Part shown: piece by piece, positions 62,301-64,000 of the stretch | How positions within the stretch are numbered: the stretch's first letter is position 1 | Layout of the letters: every line of letters starts with the position of its first letter | Assembly (NCBI RefSeq): GCF_000949135.2 | Contig: NZ_JTAN02000021.1 | Span: 372,001-436,000 of the forward strand | Length of the DNA: 64,000 nt | Direction of reading: 5' to 3' | Source of the DNA: Burkholderia sp. USMB20 | GTDB lineage: Bacteria; Pseudomonadota; Gammaproteobacteria; Burkholderiales; Burkholderiaceae | Position numbers and translations under genes: made by a program | The notes under the pieces: model-generated | What the model was told of the DNA's origin: nothing | Database searches by the model: none | What the model saw: the letters and a program-made list of their open reading frames with translations, nothing else

Positions 62301-64000
62301 GTCTCGCGCCGGAGCCGGACGCGGGCGAGCCGCCCGTCGACGAGCCGGTTCCGGTCGTCGACGTGGCGCCGGGGCAGATCTTCACGGCGGACGAGTGGGC
62401 CGCGCGCACCGAGCAGGCCGCCGAGGCCGAAGCCGACGACGGCCTGTCGGGGATTCCGCAGAAGACGTACCGGAACAACAGCCGCGTCTATACGGACCGC
62501 ACGATCGCCAACGACGGCGTGATGACGACGACGATTCGCGGCGAGTCGGTACTGCAACCGGGCTTCGACGACGTGACCGGCGTCGACGCGACGCAGCACC
62601 CCGAATTCCTGCGTCCGGCCGACACGCTTTTGATGCCGGCCGGCGACCCGCTGCATCCGGTCGGCGCGCGCGGGCTGATGTCGCCGCCGGGCCATCACGT
62701 CGTGTTCGGACACGGCATGTCGGCCGATGCGATGCTCGGCCCGGAAGGCCGGCCGGTGACGCCGGACGAGGTGGCCGAGCGTGTCGCGCCGCAGCTCGAG
62801 GCAGGGCAGGACGTGACGCTGTATTCCTGTTTCGGCGGGTCGGACAAGCACGATCCGTTGCGCGTCGCGCCGGGCCAGGTGCGGGCCGCGAGCGGGACGT
62901 TCGCGGCCGCGCTCGCGCAGCGGCTGTCCGAACTCACCGGGCGGCCGACGTCGGTCTGGGCGCCGCAGGACATCCTGCTCGTCAAGCCGGACGGCTCGGC
63001 CACCGTGCGCGTGACGCGCCGGACCGGCGAGGTCGACAGCGACCGCCTGCCGATGCAGCGCTTCGTCGGCGACCCCGCGCGGGCGGGCCGCCCGGCACTG
63101 CCCGCCGGACCGGACGCGGAGCCGGCACCGAGCGCCGCGCATACGGCGCCGCCGCCACGGGCCGAGCGGCCGGCGCGTCCGACGGTGCCGCGCGTGCCCG
63201 ATCCGACGTTCGCCGATCCCGGCTACGACTTCACGCCGATTCCGGACGGCACGTTCGAATCGGTCACGCTCGACCATCCGTTCCGCAGCGCGCTGGCCGA
63301 CCGGCCGGGCGTGATCGGCGATGCCGCGCGCGTGACGCAGGCCGGCGGCACCGTGAGCCAGCACTGGCCGAGCTATTTCCTCGACGGACCCGAGCCGACC
63401 CGTGTGATCGACGACGTGATGCAGGCGTTCGACGCGGCCGGCCTGACGAACCTGCGCGTCGAATTCGTGACGGGCGACGGCAGCATCGTGCTCGGCAGCG
63501 GCACCGATTTCGGCGCGCTCGATCCCGAGGCGGGCTGGTTCCGGTTCAGCGGCACGGTGCCGGACGCCGCGGCGTCGGCAGCGCACGCGACGGGCCGCAC
63601 GGCCGCCGAAACGCGGCGCGCGTTGCCGGACGGCGTGACGACGGTCGCGCACGACGATCTCGGGCAGGCGCTCGATGCGGCGCAAGCCGGGCCGCGCAAT
63701 CACGCGTACGTGCCGGCCGATGCGCTGCCGGACGACGCCGCGTTCGCGCAGGGCGACCTGACGCCGGCGGAACGCGTCGCGGCCAGCGCCACCGCGCACC
63801 TGGCCGCGGTCGAGGCCGCCGCGCCGACCGACGTCGTGCTGCTGTCGGCACTCGGCCACGATCCGGCAAGTGCGCTGCGCATCACCACGCCCGACGGCGG
63901 TTCGCTGTTCAAGCCGGCCGGCGTCGACATGTACGTCGTGCGCACCCGCGACGCGGCGACGGGCGACGTGTCGTACCGGCTCGTCGGCGTCGATCGTTCC
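56345..64000 (+). CDS. Giant multidomain protein, probable polymorphic-toxin/effector-like (3' end outside window)
   Basis: One frame is open from ATG 56345 (GGGAGA upstream) to the window end, 2552 codons. Residues 15-45 are Pro/Gln-rich and 50-125 helical and Gln/Ala-rich. Residues about 750-880 (VVSLVPIYYVSKGTG, DDYQHNNALSDDGKLYVP) recall the DUF4781 type from memory. Residues 904-954 are strongly hydrophobic and Gly-rich. Four or more repeated modules follow. Module 1 (about 1477-1570) has H1485 and C1524; module 2 (1642-1715) has lost both; module 3 (1795-1880) keeps only C1843; module 4 (2115-2225) has GHG (H2123) and SC (C2162). Two modules thus keep a 39-residue His-Cys spacing, like C80/CPD cysteine peptidases. 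Residues 1120-1215 look shifted in frame. It lacks a recognisable signal peptide. Confidence 0.82.
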   Translation, partial: MVLMAVGGGGPVNVPQPQDDNDPAPTNGAGSTPPAQTPEQQALAAAQAETQRLLQLAQAEMATLKRLHDQGASQADLDNQVKKAEAAWGSVQAAVENQMRVAADGGGDTNKAIAGVASDLRNATPNDPVLGSVLDDAQKAVSAESAPERATNVKAFQFALAMQKDQAANADVKQYDALPGGIRRADPDTGVQLRQAAGTADTNANNAYTALTTALRHEYSTSAATLRLNDAKADYAAWQKEPGGLRRADEADVTQALAQAQSQYDKVVTGGDDTALTYVTADEQKQVVASVKQNHDGMWYTGLVDALGEESQLKRTIATINPDDPSLSPQMKQLAQSDPVTFALLQDTGVTVDPNDPKLSPQEKALAQQNPLAEAFVKLTGVPVSTDGKSDADAKALNAQIDQAGGVFAYAMAQAQADKNNPGYQKIQTLLAAAPEVRLQYTKQQVAQLMQGPGSNPGAALQVLKTNMDASFSLDERQTLWTQAGQPHFDAKFIHSQIDPLMQKPDADATDQASMRARYDDTMNADKAGKWMQDILNNAPPEFAGVVLDTVEHDFGNKWMQTNTGTPQPYGQGTEFYKGLSKAVGLADQQPTASGVPVRREDDVANWLLDDKGNAKTLIYTLRGSNTGYGFDTVREALSSGVDPALSKALLSKMQNDDRFQAGFANDFKLRYDQGTKSAQNKQNKDAANASYKLFQADPDKQLNAYFDDFQKNFDDKSYTFTTGSDQMTNFVGAGLGIQPDDPAAMPTDRNDVPSMAMLEQLIVGNGQLQNGVAVNSRSLYARNSAAAQMIQTVVDQIRKVGGDHAVVSLVPIYYVSKGTGTAPSALFKVQVANHPDQFKLIDDRGWKYDTVDDYQHNNALSDDGKLYVPKSLTNGSAAGGYAQYESIDAHKTEWYQHVEHYLEIGTGILAAAGGVVLVASGIGAPVGGLMLGAAWTAVGAGMAVGVPAAIGDLNNLSEHGQSIGFDNAQARGDWISLIGSGAGIAGGGLGVAAKSLAEASSLLRTTGQVSDMVTLASRGEGVTADVAGLGRFAQEADAFQSVAQTTGRTAGVLNVTGGAIGGYQMVDQGVSLVKNWDAMTDSDRAQQLLNLGIGVAQMGLGSHTLMERPIRAITKTPPPRDAAAIGSRGRDVRNGWRTSASRREIGQPVAARRGTGGHFGEPPRRRAGVAGGSGCVAFPLLPRAARRASRTTRRDPARLARCRRDRRRSDAAVSAAIAGDDATPAGAGTPVTAGRPASWPIPAHVAADPDALAGVVGSILDSGNRLEDVEYYVYALEDGEGNVRKPDEDGLSSTERGNLGDDIRAANADARRAAAGDDPVKLAAAASSEDGTIGVTRYASFHDAMMVARGGVAAGRYQVALVDHGALAADGTVPPEAVVARVGLNDAGDALMLSMNDAYDRTLRVMYPRGFDPAKPLIRSEDGRRVDVINAPPGMDETQWGAYPRREADLAIYSNHPDQPENRLPAGERPLMPVPPGYFAVYAHAWSEAFASATGKPMSAEDLAELVRQSGWDGKSPVILYACGAGTRVSPLAQLLANVLGVDVYGASGFVAWRSPRYRSDGSPDSGYTTGIVVEPGAPSLAGRPDHSVQHAPRTYRFSPALAVIDQGAHAVDWSTVAPRPVSNRWGGSGASGDARVPLGVYVWRVLTNRGGAVINPRSRRPASALEMTHALEELAWKGYTPGTPIALEGPHSGADPELLQEFADLIQAPVFGRLGDDDAAGWRRAIPDPGRRLARFQIEPDVNGKFSPGRAQPVRVNPLELRPVPGSNVVNLLGHATARQFLKVSGFDIAESHGTKPRDVRWDSAIAITKDGNTMSPREFARSLLEDPAYTEGNGVLLTGCYLGSGGYPFAQELAYELQVPVIASIASNSIRGTGALELHPNSDDIVVPAHDPDVSTRLYLHIPEAPDANEPPLVFARRGEPVQGAVAHGYDGAPVEPVRPIDAQIDPDADSGRRGNTGTPGDAARPGATAHGPAQPQPRAHPRLAPEPDAGEPPVDEPVPVVDVAPGQIFTADEWAARTEQAAEAEADDGLSGIPQKTYRNNSRVYTDRTIANDGVMTTTIRGESVLQPGFDDVTGVDATQHPEFLRPADTLLMPAGDPLHPVGARGLMSPPGHHVVFGHGMSADAMLGPEGRPVTPDEVAERVAPQLEAGQDVTLYSCFGGSDKHDPLRVAPGQVRAASGTFAAALAQRLSELTGRPTSVWAPQDILLVKPDGSATVRVTRRTGEVDSDRLPMQRFVGDPARAGRPALPAGPDAEPAPSAAHTAPPPRAERPARPTVPRVPDPTFADPGYDFTPIPDGTFESVTLDHPFRSALADRPGVIGDAARVTQAGGTVSQHWPSYFLDGPEPTRVIDDVMQAFDAAGLTNLRVEFVTGDGSIVLGSGTDFGALDPEAGWFRFSGTVPDAAASAAHATGRTAAETRRALPDGVTTVAHDDLGQALDAAQAGPRNHAYVPADALPDDAAFAQGDLTPAERVAASATAHLAAVEAAAPTDVVLLSALGHDPASALRITTPDGGSLFKPAGVDMYVVRTRDAATGDVSYRLVGVDRS
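59699..59705 (+). repeat. C7 homopolymer at apparent frame slip in giant gene
   Basis: Seven C in a row. Upstream, frame A (from 56345) has normal codon bias. Just after, frame A becomes Arg-rich while the next frame reads typical residues (EPAPRVARSDNPWQHAEEQ) until about 59985. Removing one C would join the two. Confidence 0.55.

Noticed and set aside
55877-63859. A 2660-codon open frame on the minus strand opposite the giant gene
   Set aside because: It is Arg/Val/His-rich with no domain pattern and mirrors the plus-strand codon structure. Such antisense frames are expected in very GC-rich DNA. The plus frame has clear domains and a ribosome-binding site.

Overview
The window is about 64 kb of very GC-rich DNA with strong G/C third-position bias. 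Gene content points to a Burkholderia (cepacia-complex-like) chromosome: a long-form isocitrate lyase, GTP-dependent PEP carboxykinase, a trimeric-porin-type gene, a TonB receptor, many short-chain dehydrogenases and luciferase-like monooxygenases, and a periplasmic molybdenum hydroxylase with a cytochrome c partner. This is inferred from protein resemblance; no search was run. No rRNA, tRNA, CRISPR array, transposase or integrase was recognised.

Layout. 1-3.1 kb: a truncated PAS regulator and a YbaK-like deacylase diverge from aceA. 3.1-16.7 kb: a probable catabolic set split around pckG, with an EthD protein, three SnoaL/NTF2-fold proteins, six classical SDRs, an NAD-dependent epimerase-like protein and a flavin dehydrogenase related to ketosteroid dehydrogenases and fumarate reductases. 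Together they look like machinery that oxidises, isomerises or dehydrates an alicyclic (steroid- or terpenoid-like) compound. 16.8-23 kb: an AcpA-type phosphoesterase, a second FtsH protease, an OsmC protein and trehalose-6-phosphate synthase. 23.3-26.8 kb: a ZnuD-like TonB receptor and a divergent zinc alcohol dehydrogenase, with a Zur-like palindrome between them. 26.9-30.2 kb: a secreted Asp-box (sialidase-like) protein, then a hydrolase-MarR operon with paired palindromic operators.

30.4-39.6 kb is organosulfur-like: an SsuA-like binding protein and SsuD-like monooxygenase face a six-gene operon (acetyltransferase, two paralogous amino-acid-type binding proteins, two flavin monooxygenases, one fused permease-ATPase). 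Its gene set parallels the Bacillus subtilis ytm/tcy/cmo operon for S-alkylcysteine salvage. 39.9-40.6 kb is an mqsRA toxin-antitoxin pair with a near-consensus promoter that predicts a leaderless toxin mRNA. Then follow an aspartoacylase-family deacylase, a small unknown protein and a PAS-GGDEF cyclase.

44.6-49.4 kb is a translationally coupled three-gene operon (molybdopterin subunit, 2Fe-2S subunit, triheme cytochrome c). It is followed by a tiny Gly-rich lipoprotein and a Pal-like lipoprotein. 50.8-54.5 kb holds an AraC regulator, a P450 and a zinc-independent MDR oxidoreductase, bounded by 46-bp direct repeats (43/46 identical), so it is a candidate acquired islet beside a porin. 56.3 kb to the end is one giant reading frame (at least 2552 codons) that runs off the window. 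It has a hydrophobic mid-section and at least four tandem modules reminiscent of caspase-fold (C80/CPD-like) domains, two of which keep a His and a Cys exactly 39 residues apart. This is the most unusual object here.
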